Shown: one piece after another, positions 18,678 through 26,536 of the stretch | How the letters are laid out: the number at the start of each line of letters is the position of its first letter | Position numbering within the stretch: position 1 is the first letter of the stretch | NCBI GenBank assembly: GCA_016218155.1 | Contig: JACREQ010000069.1 | Coordinates: 159,311-223,310, forward strand | Source of the DNA: Bacteroidia bacterium | Lineage (GTDB): Bacteria; Bacteroidota; Bacteroidia; Bacteroidales; GWA2-32-17 | Length of the DNA: 64,000 nt | Direction: 5' to 3' | Made by a program: the position numbers and the translations under genes | The notes under the pieces: generated by a model | The model's database searches: none | What the model saw: only the letters and a program-made list of their open reading frames with translations | Told to the model about the DNA's origin: nothing

Positions 18678-18685
18678 TATTTTTG
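18678..18685 (+). promoter_or_regulatory. queA -7 box that decides the start codon
   Basis: TATTTTTG is an exact TAnnTTTG match whose last bases form the TTG that opens the longest queA frame. Transcription should begin at about 18690, so that TTG cannot be translated and the message starts at, or a few bases before, the ATG at 18692 or 18698. Confidence 0.6.
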
Positions 18686-18691
18686 CAGTCT

Positions 18692-19906
18692 ATGACAATG
18701 CATGACCCGCGTAATATTGCTACATCGGTTTTCAGCTACGACTTACCAGATGAAAGAATTGCAAAATTTCCATTAACAGAAAGAAATCAATCTAAATTAC
18801 TAGTTTATAAAAACGGTGAAATTTCTCATAATAATTTTTCACAACTATCTGATTATATTCCCGAAAGCAGTTTATTAGTTTTTAATAATACTAAAGTTAT
18901 TCATGCAAGAATTGAATTTAATAAGTCAACTGGTGCCAGAATCGAAATATTTTGTCTTGAGCCTCACTATCCTGCTGAATATGCCGTTGCATTTGCACAA
19001 ACTAATAAATGTCAGTGGAAATGCATGGTTGGAAACTTAAAAAAATGGAAATCAGAAATTTTAACAAAAGATATAAGTTACAAAAGTAAAATTATAAGAA
19101 TACAAGCAAAACTGATAGAATCTGAACAAAGCTCACATATTATTGAATTTGAATGGACTAACAATATAAGTTTTGCAGAATTAATAGAAATTTGTGGCGA
19201 GATACCTATTCCACCATATTTAAACCGTAAACCTGAAGAAAGTGACAATAAGCGTTACCAAACGGTATATTCAAAAATTGACGGATCTGTAGCCGCACCA
19301 ACAGCAGGTTTGCATTTTACAGAAAATGAGTTTAACAGTTTAACAAAAAAGGGAATTAATACAGATTACTTAACTCTTCATGTTGGAGCCGGAACTTTTA
19401 GACCATTACAAAGTGAAACTTTGGGAACTCATAAAATGCATACCGAGCATTTTCAGGTTTCATTAAAACTGATTCATAATTTAATAAAACACTACCCGAA
19501 TATCATTGCCGTTGGTACAACTTCAGTTAGAACCTTAGAAAGTTTATACATTATAGGAAATTTAATTGCCAACGAAGTAGAATCTATTCATTTTACTGTA
19601 AATCAATGGGACGCATATGGTATTAATGCAAAAACAGACACCATGTTCGCATTAAAAGCAATCGAAAATTACATGATTACTAATTGCATTGATAGCATTA
19701 ATGCTTCAACTTCAATAATGATTGCACCCGGTTATAAATTCAGAATAATTTCAGGTATAATAACAAACTTTCATCAACCAAAAAGTACATTATTAGCTTT
19801 GGTTTCTGCTTTAGTCGGAGATAACTGGAAAAAAATATACAGCTATGCTTTAAAAAATGATTTCAGATTTTTGAGCTATGGCGACTCTTCACTACTAATT
19901 CCATAA
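18692..19906 (+). CDS. queA: tRNA preQ1(34) S-adenosylmethionine ribosyltransferase-isomerase
   Basis: Transfers and rearranges the ribosyl part of SAM onto preQ1 in tRNA, giving epoxyqueuosine, the next-to-last step of queuosine synthesis. About 404 residues. Family motifs seen: YDLPDERIAKFPLTERNQSKLL at the N terminus, ESSLLVFNNTKVIHARI, EIPIPPYLNRKPEESDNKRYQTVYS, GSVAAPTAGLHFT, LHVGAGTFRPL and the end NDFRFLSYGDSSLL. The longest frame starts at a TTG (18683) that lies in a -7 box, so the start is the ATG at 18692 or, better aligned to relatives, the ATG at 18698. No other queuosine gene is in the window. Confidence 0.95.
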   Translation: MTMHDPRNIATSVFSYDLPDERIAKFPLTERNQSKLLVYKNGEISHNNFSQLSDYIPESSLLVFNNTKVIHARIEFNKSTGARIEIFCLEPHYPAEYAVAFAQTNKCQWKCMVGNLKKWKSEILTKDISYKSKIIRIQAKLIESEQSSHIIEFEWTNNISFAELIEICGEIPIPPYLNRKPEESDNKRYQTVYSKIDGSVAAPTAGLHFTENEFNSLTKKGINTDYLTLHVGAGTFRPLQSETLGTHKMHTEHFQVSLKLIHNLIKHYPNIIAVGTTSVRTLESLYIIGNLIANEVESIHFTVNQWDAYGINAKTDTMFALKAIENYMITNCIDSINASTSIMIAPGYKFRIISGIITNFHQPKSTLLALVSALVGDNWKKIYSYALKNDFRFLSYGDSSLLIP

Positions 19907-19910
19907 AATA

Positions 19911-19950
19911 AAAAAGTCATCTTTAGATGATACTACAGATGACTATTAAA
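19911..19950. terminator. Terminator between convergent queA and DUF5606 genes
   Basis: An 8-bp perfect stem (AGTCATCT at 19915-19922 with AGATGACT at 19937-19944) is preceded by an A-run and followed by AT-rich sequence. It can serve both converging genes. Confidence 0.6.
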
Positions 19951-19967
19951 ATTAAATATTTTATTTG

Positions 19968-20543
19968 CTATACTTTCCCTGAGCTTGAGCTGCTACTTTT
20001 CTTAACAACAGCAGGCTTAGACATAGTTTTTGGCTTTGCAGCTTTTGTCTTAACGTTATTTAAATCTTTAGGAGTAGCAGTTTTTGCAGCTGCTTTTTTA
20101 GCTTTTGGTTTAGCAACTTCCTCTGTCACTTCTTCGGTTTCTTTCTTTTCACTTTCAGGCTCATCTTTTAGTAAATCTTTTGCTAAAAGCATGTTATACC
20201 ATGAAAACACTTTCTTAATATCAGAAACATAAACCTTATCTTTATCATAATCAGGAAGAATAACCGAGAAAGCTTTAACTAAATCGTTATTTGAAGCTTT
20301 TGGATCAACAGATGGCTTGTTTTCATATGTAACAAGCATTTTTTTAAATACCTCAGTTAAAGGAATTTCTTTTTCCTCAGTAAATATTGCGATATCTTCC
20401 AAAGAACTAATTTTATAAGAGTTAAATGCCGGCATTCTCTTTCCATCTATCAGAGATTCAACAATAATACTTCCCTTAGCTTGAGATACCATTTTAAAAA
20501 GACCAGGATAACCTGATATTGCCATAATTCCTTTCAAATCCAT
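19968..20543 (-). CDS. DUF5606 family protein
   Basis: 191 residues, cytoplasmic. The N terminus (MDLKGIMAISGYPGLFKMVSQ to about 70) is the DUF5606 domain, followed by a helical region (about 75-130, VFKKMLVTYENKP to KVFSWYNMLLAK). The last 55 residues are a Lys/Ala/Ser-rich tail (KPKAKKAAAKTATPK, SSSSSS) that looks disordered and could bind nucleic acid. The family is restricted to Bacteroidota and has no known function. It is monocistronic, with its own -7 box and a terminator shared with queA. Confidence 0.85.
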   Translation of the reverse strand: MDLKGIMAISGYPGLFKMVSQAKGSIIVESLIDGKRMPAFNSYKISSLEDIAIFTEEKEIPLTEVFKKMLVTYENKPSVDPKASNNDLVKAFSVILPDYDKDKVYVSDIKKVFSWYNMLLAKDLLKDEPESEKKETEEVTEEVAKPKAKKAAAKTATPKDLNNVKTKAAKPKTMSKPAVVKKSSSSSSGKV

Positions 20544-20567
20544 AATTATATTTATTCAGTTTTTGTA

Positions 20568-20575
20568 CAAAGGTA
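20568..20575 (-). promoter_or_regulatory. -7 box of the DUF5606 gene
   Basis: TACCTTTG on the minus strand, an exact TAnnTTTG match, would give a leader of about 20 nt. Confidence 0.5.
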
Positions 20576-20624
20576 AAAAGTTGAACTTAAAAATTCCCTT
20601 AAACAACAATGATTTTATTAACAT

Positions 20625-21338
20625 TTAAACCATGCCCCGTTCTTTCTTTATTTTTTCGTAAGCATCACTTATTTTTTGGAATTTTTCTTTTGCATTCTTC
20701 TGTATTTCTTCTCCTAAATAGCTAACCCGGTCAGGATGGTGAATGTGAGCTTGTTTTCTGTATGCTTTTTTAACTTCTTCATTTGAAGCGTTTGGTTCAA
20801 TTTCAAGTACTTTATATGCTGATTCAATATTATTAGAAAACATAGCAACAACTGAGCCTACATCTTCATTTGAAAGCCCCATTCCTATTCCAATATCCTG
20901 AATAAGTATTCTTTCAGATTCATGTACATGTCCGTCGGCCTGTGCAATTCCATATAAAAAATGCAATAATTGTAATCTTGACGAATAATCTAAAAATTGA
21001 CGAATCTGTCCTGTAACTTCATAAACAGGAATATCTTTATCCAACAAATCCTTCAGCATTTTTAATGCTTCTTTAGCCTCTTCGCTTCCAAAACTTTGAA
21101 TAAAGAACTTCTTTACGTAGTCAAGTTCAACTTTTAAAACTTTGCCATCAGCTTTCATAACAGCTGCAACAAGAACAATAAGACTTAATGTAAAATCACC
21201 TCGTGTGGTTTGGGTAGTCTTTTGTACCCTTACTTCACCTGAATCGAGCACAGCACCAATGGCAAAACCGAATAGTGCTCCAATTGGACCAAAGAATGCC
21301 CAACCTAATCCACCTCCTATCCATTTACCTAACTTCAT
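20625..21338 (-). CDS. TerB-DnaJ protein, DjlA-like co-chaperone
   Basis: 237 residues. A glycine-rich hydrophobic N terminus (about 5-30, GGGLGWAFFGPIGALFGFAIG) may be membrane-associated. A TerB-like helical domain (about 45-155) is followed by a C-terminal J domain (about 172-237) with the HPD motif in HIHHPDRVSYLG, which stimulates Hsp70 ATPase. This order matches DjlA. It is the last gene of the nusB-led cluster, 5 bp after coaE. Its Hsp70 partner is not in the window. Confidence 0.88.
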   Translation of the reverse strand: MKLGKWIGGGLGWAFFGPIGALFGFAIGAVLDSGEVRVQKTTQTTRGDFTLSLIVLVAAVMKADGKVLKVELDYVKKFFIQSFGSEEAKEALKMLKDLLDKDIPVYEVTGQIRQFLDYSSRLQLLHFLYGIAQADGHVHESERILIQDIGIGMGLSNEDVGSVVAMFSNNIESAYKVLEIEPNASNEEVKKAYRKQAHIHHPDRVSYLGEEIQKNAKEKFQKISDAYEKIKKERGMV

Positions 21339-21343
21339 AAATT

Positions 21344-21934
21344 TTAATTATTTATTCGTGAAATTATATTCTCATATATTGATAAAACCTGCTTTGAAAT
21401 AAAATCATTTTCGTTATTATAAACCACATAATCAGCAAGTTCAATAGTTTTTTCATCGTACCATTGTGCTGACATTCTTTGTAATATATCTGCTTCAGCC
21501 ATTCCTCTTTCTTTCAATCTTTTAAATTTCAATTCTTTAGACGAAACTACTAATATATTAAATTTATTAAATCCGGCATTACCGGTTTCAAATAATATTG
21601 CCGATTCCAACAATACAAATTTCGATAATATATTAGATTCTGCCCATACCTTATAATCCTCAAATACATACTTATGAACAATTTCATTTAACTTATTTCT
21701 TATAGTTAAATCGGAAAAGATTTTTGATGCAATAAATGGTCTGTTAATTTTATTTTCTAAATAGGTTTCATTTCCTAATAGTTTAACTAATTCAGTTTTA
21801 ATTTCTGAATTAGTTTCCATAATATTTTTTGCTTCTATATCGGAATTGTAAACAGGAATATTAAGTACTTTGAACATATCAGCCACAACTGATTTTCCAC
21901 TGCCAATTCCACCTGTTAAACCTACAGAAATCAT
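21344..21934 (-). CDS. coaE: Dephospho-CoA kinase
   Basis: 196 residues. It phosphorylates the 3'-OH of the ribose of dephospho-CoA, the last step of coenzyme A synthesis. The P-loop is GLTGGIGSGKSVVA at the N terminus. VYNSDIEAK matches the substrate-binding DxxAK region, and RMSAQWYDEKTIELADYVVYNN is the usual C-terminal signature. Its ATG overlaps the stop codon of the upstream ybbR-like gene by one base (TAATG), so the two are translationally coupled. Confidence 0.95.
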   Translation of the reverse strand: MISVGLTGGIGSGKSVVADMFKVLNIPVYNSDIEAKNIMETNSEIKTELVKLLGNETYLENKINRPFIASKIFSDLTIRNKLNEIVHKYVFEDYKVWAESNILSKFVLLESAILFETGNAGFNKFNILVVSSKELKFKRLKERGMAEADILQRMSAQWYDEKTIELADYVVYNNENDFISKQVLSIYENIISRINN

Positions 21935-22935
21935 TACTTCTGAGTTTTAATTATAAAATCAACTGTTCTGGGGCTTACCTTTAAATTAAACACATTTGAC
22001 GGAAACTCTTTGATTAATACAGTTAATTTTTTGGCATTACTTTCTTTTATTTCATTGTAATCGGCAACAGCAGCAAATTGCGCGGGGTTAATAAAATTAT
22101 ATTTACTTAAACCAATGCAATAATAAACTTTAACTTTCTCAGGAAATAACTGAATTTTAATTGAATCTGGAATATTCATAACAGTGACCGGAATTTCAAC
22201 TGAAGATTCGGTAAATTTTTCTACATCAATTTTAATATTAACATTATTAAATGAATAAGTTAGATTTTTAATCGATTGTAATGTTAAAACTTCATTAATT
22301 GATTCTGAAATAACACCTAGATCAATTAAATCTGTTGAAATAAAATTTAAAGTATCTAATATATTTATTGGTCCACTTACGATAATTTTTTCGGGACTAA
22401 TAGTAATTATATCCTTTAAAACAAGCTGCTTTTGAAGTTTATATTTAATATTTGGTTTTACAACAATTGCTTTTGAAACCTTTTTTGCTAATAAAAATTT
22501 TATTGATTCTGGTTTTATTTCAATAATTTTTATTTGATCTGAAAGCTGGTTTTCAATAGTTTCCCTAAATGAAGATGTTCTGATAACAAAACCTACTGTA
22601 TCAGCCAAATAAATCTCAGGCAAATACTTTAAAATATCAATTTGAAGAGGATAAATGGATTTGCCTATTTTTTGTTTTAAAAGTAAATAACCGGAAGCTT
22701 CAACCCTTAATGTAAAATACTCCGGCAAATCAAGAGTTTCAATTTTATCTTCGGGGAAATTAAAATAGGAAACAGGATAGTTAATCTCAGTAACATACTC
22801 TTTATCAAGAGCATTTAACGTCCAGATAAAAGTAGATAAAACAAGAAAGAAGAAAAAGATCAGTAAACGTTTATTTAGCCTGACCTTTTCTTCTTTAAAT
22901 AAGTTTCTAAATTGCCTGAGTAAATCAGATTTCAA
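21934..22935 (-). CDS. YbbR-like (CdaR-type) membrane protein
   Basis: 333 residues. A cytoplasmic, charged N terminus is followed by one transmembrane segment (about 24-43, LLIFFFFLVLSTFIWTLNAL) and a long extracytoplasmic part of YbbR repeats. YbbR proteins regulate diadenylate cyclase in Firmicutes; that role is not shown here and no cyclase gene is adjacent. The start is a TTG at 22935: a stop codon lies immediately upstream in frame, and there is no other start codon before the membrane segment, so this TTG is well supported. It follows yajC by 7 bp. Confidence 0.85.
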   Translation of the reverse strand: MKSDLLRQFRNLFKEEKVRLNKRLLIFFFFLVLSTFIWTLNALDKEYVTEINYPVSYFNFPEDKIETLDLPEYFTLRVEASGYLLLKQKIGKSIYPLQIDILKYLPEIYLADTVGFVIRTSSFRETIENQLSDQIKIIEIKPESIKFLLAKKVSKAIVVKPNIKYKLQKQLVLKDIITISPEKIIVSGPINILDTLNFISTDLIDLGVISESINEVLTLQSIKNLTYSFNNVNIKIDVEKFTESSVEIPVTVMNIPDSIKIQLFPEKVKVYYCIGLSKYNFINPAQFAAVADYNEIKESNAKKLTVLIKEFPSNVFNLKVSPRTVDFIIKTQK

Positions 22936-22942
22936 TCAATAT

Positions 22943-23263
22943 TTATTTTTTTGTTTCCAAGTCGCTTGAATCACGGAAAATTGATGCAATATCAACTTTC
23001 ATACGCATTTTGTCTTCAACTTCCATGATTATTGTTGTGTCTCTCATTTCAGCTATTTTACCATAAATACCTCCAGAGGTAATTACTTTATCACCAACTT
23101 TTAATGATGATCTGAAATTTTTCATTTCTTTCTGCTTTTTCATCTGTGGTCTGATCATAAAAAAGTAGAAAACAACAATAATAAGTAATAAAGGAAGAAG
23201 TGACATCAAAGGGTTCTGGTCTTTTCCGCCACCCATTAGTAAAACTAAAAGTAAATTGTTCAT
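22943..23263 (-). CDS. yajC: Preprotein translocase subunit YajC
   Basis: 106 residues. One transmembrane segment (about 18-40, SLLPLLLIIVVFYFFMI) is followed by RPQMKKQKEMKNFRSSLKVGDKVITSGGIYGKI, the standard YajC signature. YajC associates with SecDF-YidC at the Sec translocon in the cytoplasmic membrane. It lies between the DUF1573 lipoprotein gene and the ybbR-like gene, an order common in this phylum. Confidence 0.95.
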   Translation of the reverse strand: MNNLLLVLLMGGGKDQNPLMSLLPLLLIIVVFYFFMIRPQMKKQKEMKNFRSSLKVGDKVITSGGIYGKIAEMRDTTIIMEVEDKMRMKVDIASIFRDSSDLETKK

Positions 23264-23291
23264 TTTATTTATTTAAAAGGTTAAAGATAAT

Positions 23292-23753
23292 TTATTTCTT
23301 TTCAGGTTCAACAACTTCTGCCGAAAAATGTAATTCAACAGTATTTGGTTGGGTATTTGCCAAAACTGTTAATGTTTTATTTTGCATACCATTTCTGTCA
23401 GAACTGTCAAATACAACTTCAATTTTTCCGGTTTTGCCTGGAGCAATAGGATCAGTATCATATTTTGGAACGGTACATCCACAACTGGCATGAACAGAAC
23501 TAATAATTAAGTTTGACTTACCAACATTTGTAAAATTGTAAGTATATGCAACTTTTTCGCCCTGAATTATTACACCAAAGTCATGAACCTGCTCATTCCA
23601 TTTGAATTTAGGAAGTAAGCTTGTATCTCCATTATTTCCGGAGGCTGTAATCGGATTATTTATTAAATCACTATTTACAGTATTGTCATTACTTGAATTA
23701 CATGCAAATAACATTACTATAGATGAAATAATTAATAAATTTATTATTTTCAT
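23292..23753 (-). CDS. DUF1573 lipoprotein
   Basis: 153 residues from the ATG at 23753. The signal peptide ends in a lipobox, VMLFACNSS, with Cys as the lipidated residue. The mature protein (about 50-150) is a single DUF1573 Ig-like beta-sandwich with the family pattern HDFGVIIQGEKVAYTYNFTNVGKSNLIISSV and SCGCTVPKYD. The longest frame begins at a TTG (23771) that lies in a -7 box and is rejected. Function is unknown. It sits between nusB and yajC and has its own promoter within the cluster. Confidence 0.88.
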   Translation of the reverse strand: MKIINLLIISSIVMLFACNSSNDNTVNSDLINNPITASGNNGDTSLLPKFKWNEQVHDFGVIIQGEKVAYTYNFTNVGKSNLIISSVHASCGCTVPKYDTDPIAPGKTGKIEVVFDSSDRNGMQNKTLTVLANTQPNTVELHFSAEVVEPEKK

Positions 23754-23768
23754 TTGCTTATTTTTTTG

Positions 23769-23776
23769 CAAAGTTA
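23769..23776 (-). promoter_or_regulatory. -7 box of the DUF1573-yajC unit
   Basis: TAACTTTG on the minus strand fits TAnnTTTG, 16 bases before the ATG at 23753. It overlaps the TTG that opens the longest frame, so it also decides the start. It implies a promoter inside the nusB cluster. Confidence 0.55.
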
Positions 23777-23819
23777 ATTTTCATTTATCAGATTTAAAGC
23801 ATGAACTAAATAAAAAATG

Positions 23820-24782
23820 TTAATTCTGAACTTTGTCTTCACCAATAAGACCTCTGCCCTTTTTTACAATTTTATTTTCTGATTTTAAGTTTGTGAAAAT
23901 TTTATCTAAAATACCATTAATAAAAACGCTGCTTCGCTCAGTACTATAGAATTTTGATATTTCAATATATTCATTTAATGTAACTCTGGTAGGAATAAAA
24001 TCCATTTCAATTGCTTCAACAAGCGCCATTTCCATTAATAACATATCCATAAATGCAATACGCTCTATCTCCCAATTTTTAGTAAACTTACTAATTAACT
24101 CAACATTTGCATCATGGTTTACAATTGTCTTTCTGAATAAAGTTTTTACAAATTCTATATCATCATCATTTTTATAAAGTGATGCTAAAGGTTCTATTTC
24201 GCTCTGATTTTCTTTAAAACTACCAATTGATTTATTTATCATACTAATAATAAATTCAACATCGTCATTCCAATAAATGCTTTGTTCTTCTAATGATAAA
24301 AATAGTTCCTCGTTGTTAGCAATATAATTTGTAAAAATATCTATAACAATCTGTTTATCTTCTTTATAACCAGGTTCAGCACCCTTTGAGTACTTATTAA
24401 AACTTTCAGAATCAGAAACCTCAATATATATTTTTTTAACTAACTCTGGATAATTTACCCATGAGAATTTATAATCATTTAAAAACTTCTTAAAATTTTT
24501 ATTCTGCTCAATTTGCATTAACACTCTGTTATTAACAAACCTTTCGCTAGGATTTAAATCATAATCAGTTGGACGCATTTTATTCTTTGCCATTTCAATT
24601 TTATCGGCACTGTAATCGCGTACATCAATAATAAGTAACATGAGGTAATGATACAACTCATATGCTTTATGAATACTATGAAAGAGCTCTTTTTCACTTA
24701 ACTGCATATCGTGATTGTCGCGTTGAAAGAATGCGTACAACACTTGCATCACTTTGATTCGTAATAGTCTACGGCTTAACAT
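23820..24782 (-). CDS. nusB: Transcription antitermination factor NusB, long form
   Basis: 320 residues, the long NusB type of Bacteroidota with an extra N-terminal helical region before the NusB fold. The start MLSRRLLRIKVMQVLYAF is typical, and the C-terminal NusB domain (about 205-305) has WEIERIAFMDMLLMEMALVEAIE and PTRVTLNEYIEISKFYST. NusB with NusE (S10) binds boxA RNA in rRNA operons. First gene of the cluster nusB / DUF1573 / yajC / ybbR / coaE / terB-dnaJ. Confidence 0.94.
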   Translation of the reverse strand: MLSRRLLRIKVMQVLYAFFQRDNHDMQLSEKELFHSIHKAYELYHYLMLLIIDVRDYSADKIEMAKNKMRPTDYDLNPSERFVNNRVLMQIEQNKNFKKFLNDYKFSWVNYPELVKKIYIEVSDSESFNKYSKGAEPGYKEDKQIVIDIFTNYIANNEELFLSLEEQSIYWNDDVEFIISMINKSIGSFKENQSEIEPLASLYKNDDDIEFVKTLFRKTIVNHDANVELISKFTKNWEIERIAFMDMLLMEMALVEAIEMDFIPTRVTLNEYIEISKFYSTERSSVFINGILDKIFTNLKSENKIVKKGRGLIGEDKVQN

Positions 24783-24814
24783 AATTATTTAAGAACCTTT
24801 AAATTTACAGGCTG

Positions 24815-24822
24815 CAAAAGTA
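24815..24822 (-). promoter_or_regulatory. nusB -7 box
   Basis: TACTTTTG on the minus strand is an exact TAnnTTTG match 33 bases before the nusB ATG. Confidence 0.5.
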
Positions 24823-24909
24823 CTCAAATTATTATATCTATTACCGTTTATTTGCAATTTATTTATTCGGAATTATTAACATGCTTACTAATAAAAAAAT
24901 ACAAAAAGC

Positions 24910-24941
24910 ATTGCAAGCTTTATAAAAAGAATTTATATTTG
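24910..24941 (+). promoter_or_regulatory. Promoter of the PUR-like gene with both boxes
   Basis: TATATTTG at 24934-24941 is an exact -7 match. ATTG at 24910-24913, one base off the -33 TTTG, lies 20 bases upstream, the expected spacing. This is the only promoter here where I find both elements. Confidence 0.6.
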
Positions 24942-24982
24942 CCTATGTTGGAACCTAATGCAATTAACAGTAAAAAATTAAG

Positions 24983-25372
24983 ATGATGGAAGGTTACGAA
25001 AGAAATGAGGAAAATCTACAGAATGATCGTGAAGAGATTTATTCTAAAGCAGTAAGAGCTGGTAAGAGAACATACTTTTTTGATGTTAAATCAACAAGAA
25101 AAGATGATTACTATTTAACTATTACCGAAAGTAAAAAAAGAATTGCTCCCGATGGTAAAATGTACTACGAAAAGCATAAATTATTTTTATATAAAGAAGA
25201 TTTTGAGAAATTTGCAGATGGTTTAGATGATGTTATTAATTTTATAAAAAATAATAATTTTACTCAAGATGAGCAAGTAAATGATGAACAATCATCAACT
25301 CCTCCAAATTCAGAAGTTCAAAATTCTGATTTCTCAAATATTAGTTATGATGATTTAGAAGCTAAAAAATAA
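24983..25372 (+). CDS. DUF3276, PUR-alpha-like nucleic-acid-binding protein
   Basis: 129 residues. The core (about 20-95, YSKAVRAGKRTYFFDVKST, DDYYLTITESKKR, KHKLFLYKEDFEKFADGLDDVINF) is the PUR repeat fold that binds single-stranded DNA or RNA in the bacterial family. The last 35 residues are acidic and Ser/Asn-rich and look disordered. There are two adjacent ATG codons at the start, and either may serve. It converges on the thiamine-binding gene with only 5 bp between stops; a weak 7-bp hairpin (25360-25379) spans the gap. Confidence 0.9.
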   Translation: MMEGYERNEENLQNDREEIYSKAVRAGKRTYFFDVKSTRKDDYYLTITESKKRIAPDGKMYYEKHKLFLYKEDFEKFADGLDDVINFIKNNNFTQDEQVNDEQSSTPPNSEVQNSDFSNISYDDLEAKK

Positions 25373-25377
25373 TTTAG

Positions 25378-25671
25378 CTAACTATATTTCTTCATTTTAT
25401 CTTCAATAAGAACATCATTAATTGCTGAAGATTGTATTTTAATATACATCATCATTGTTTCAGCTCCTTCAGAATAGCAAACCTCCTGAATTTTTGCAAT
25501 AAGTTGTAATATTACATCAAGCTTTCCTTCTACCACAGTTTCAAATGGACAAACCTTATATGTTAATCCTGAATTATGGATAATTTCTATTGCTTTATCA
25601 ACAATGTTGTACGGATGATTTGTTTTACTTACAGGTAGAGCCTGTATTGCAACATTTACAATATTATTCAT
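25378..25671 (-). CDS. MTH1187/YkoF-type thiamine-binding protein
   Basis: 97 residues, ferredoxin-like fold of the DUF77 / MTH1187 family, members of which bind thiamine or its pyrimidine part. Visible features: VNVAIQALPVSKTNHPYNIVDKAIEII and TYKVCPFETVVEGKLDVILQLIAKIQE, the usual conserved blocks. Its ATG overlaps the stop of the upstream unknown gene by one base, so the two are coupled. Ligand in this organism is inferred from the family. Confidence 0.85.
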   Translation of the reverse strand: MNNIVNVAIQALPVSKTNHPYNIVDKAIEIIHNSGLTYKVCPFETVVEGKLDVILQLIAKIQEVCYSEGAETMMMYIKIQSSAINDVLIEDKMKKYS

Positions 25672-26402
25672 TATTTATTTTCTTTTGATTGTCGGCTTAT
25701 AAAATCCTTTATTTCTTTAGCATTTAATTTTTTAACATTAGTTACAATATAATTATCCATTAAAAAACCACCAAACTGATTACATTCATCAATAGCAGTA
25801 ACAAAGGCATTTTTAAGTGAAACATCTAGTGGTACAAGAACTGTTAAAGTAAAAAAATATTTATAAAATTTTAATTGCTCAGTATTACAGTGATTCTTTT
25901 TTAAAACTACGTCAAACTCATTTAATACTACTTTTTTACGCATTTCATCAAACAAAAAACCTTCCTTTAAAAAGACAACTAAAAAGTATCTTAACTTATT
26001 GTTTTTTCCACCTAATCCAGATGAAATTAATATATGATTTTGTTCTAAAATCGAACTTTCCAAAAGCATTTTATTTTCTAACAATGCCAGTTTTGCCCAA
26101 TATTCTAAATCGTTATCCGGATTTAATAAATACTTTTCAATAGTTCTGTAAGCTTCGGGTTTATCTATAAATGCAAGTTTTGATAATATCTCCTTTTTTA
26201 AAGGCAAAACAGTTAAAGGATTAAATAACAAATCCTTGACGATCATAACATTCTCATAATCGGACTCTTCCCTAACTCTTTTTGAATAATCAAAATATTC
26301 AACCTGTATATCAATAGGTATATTTTCTTCAATTATTTGAAATTTATCAGGAGTTTGTCCTAATAACTCATTAATTTTATTATGTATATTATGATCTTCC
26401 AT
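25671..26402 (-). CDS. Conserved-looking protein of unknown function, coupled to the thiamine-binding gene
   Basis: 243 residues, cytoplasmic, no signal peptide or membrane segment. It is mostly helical. The middle (about 55-125, KEILSKLAFIDKPEAYRTIEKYL, DLEYWAKLALLENKMLLE) resembles HEAT-like helical pairs, and the C-terminal half has hydrophobic helices including QLKFYKYFFTLTVLVPLDV. I do not recognise the family. It has an exact -7 box 14 bases upstream and shares a TAATG junction with the thiamine-binding gene, so the two products probably act in the same process. Confidence 0.75.
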   Translation of the reverse strand: MEDHNIHNKINELLGQTPDKFQIIEENIPIDIQVEYFDYSKRVREESDYENVMIVKDLLFNPLTVLPLKKEILSKLAFIDKPEAYRTIEKYLLNPDNDLEYWAKLALLENKMLLESSILEQNHILISSGLGGKNNKLRYFLVVFLKEGFLFDEMRKKVVLNEFDVVLKKNHCNTEQLKFYKYFFTLTVLVPLDVSLKNAFVTAIDECNQFGGFLMDNYIVTNVKKLNAKEIKDFISRQSKENK

Positions 26403-26415
26403 TTTTTTAACATTA

Positions 26416-26423
26416 CAAAAGTA
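26416..26423 (-). promoter_or_regulatory. -7 box of the unknown / thiamine-binding operon
   Basis: TACTTTTG on the minus strand is an exact TAnnTTTG match, giving a very short leader of about 8 nt. Confidence 0.5.
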
Positions 26424-26509
26424 TTAATTTTTAATAGCTATATTTTTTTTATTTGACGGAATTACTAAAATACATCATTAATTTAAGTACTAAATAAGAT
26501 AAAAAACCT

Positions 26510-26517
26510 TACCTTTG
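26510..26517 (+). promoter_or_regulatory. feoAB -7 box
   Basis: TACCTTTG is an exact TAnnTTTG match 20 bases before the feoAB ATG. I see no clear Fur-type dyad beside it. Confidence 0.5.
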
Positions 26518-26536
26518 CGTTTATTTAATCTAAATA

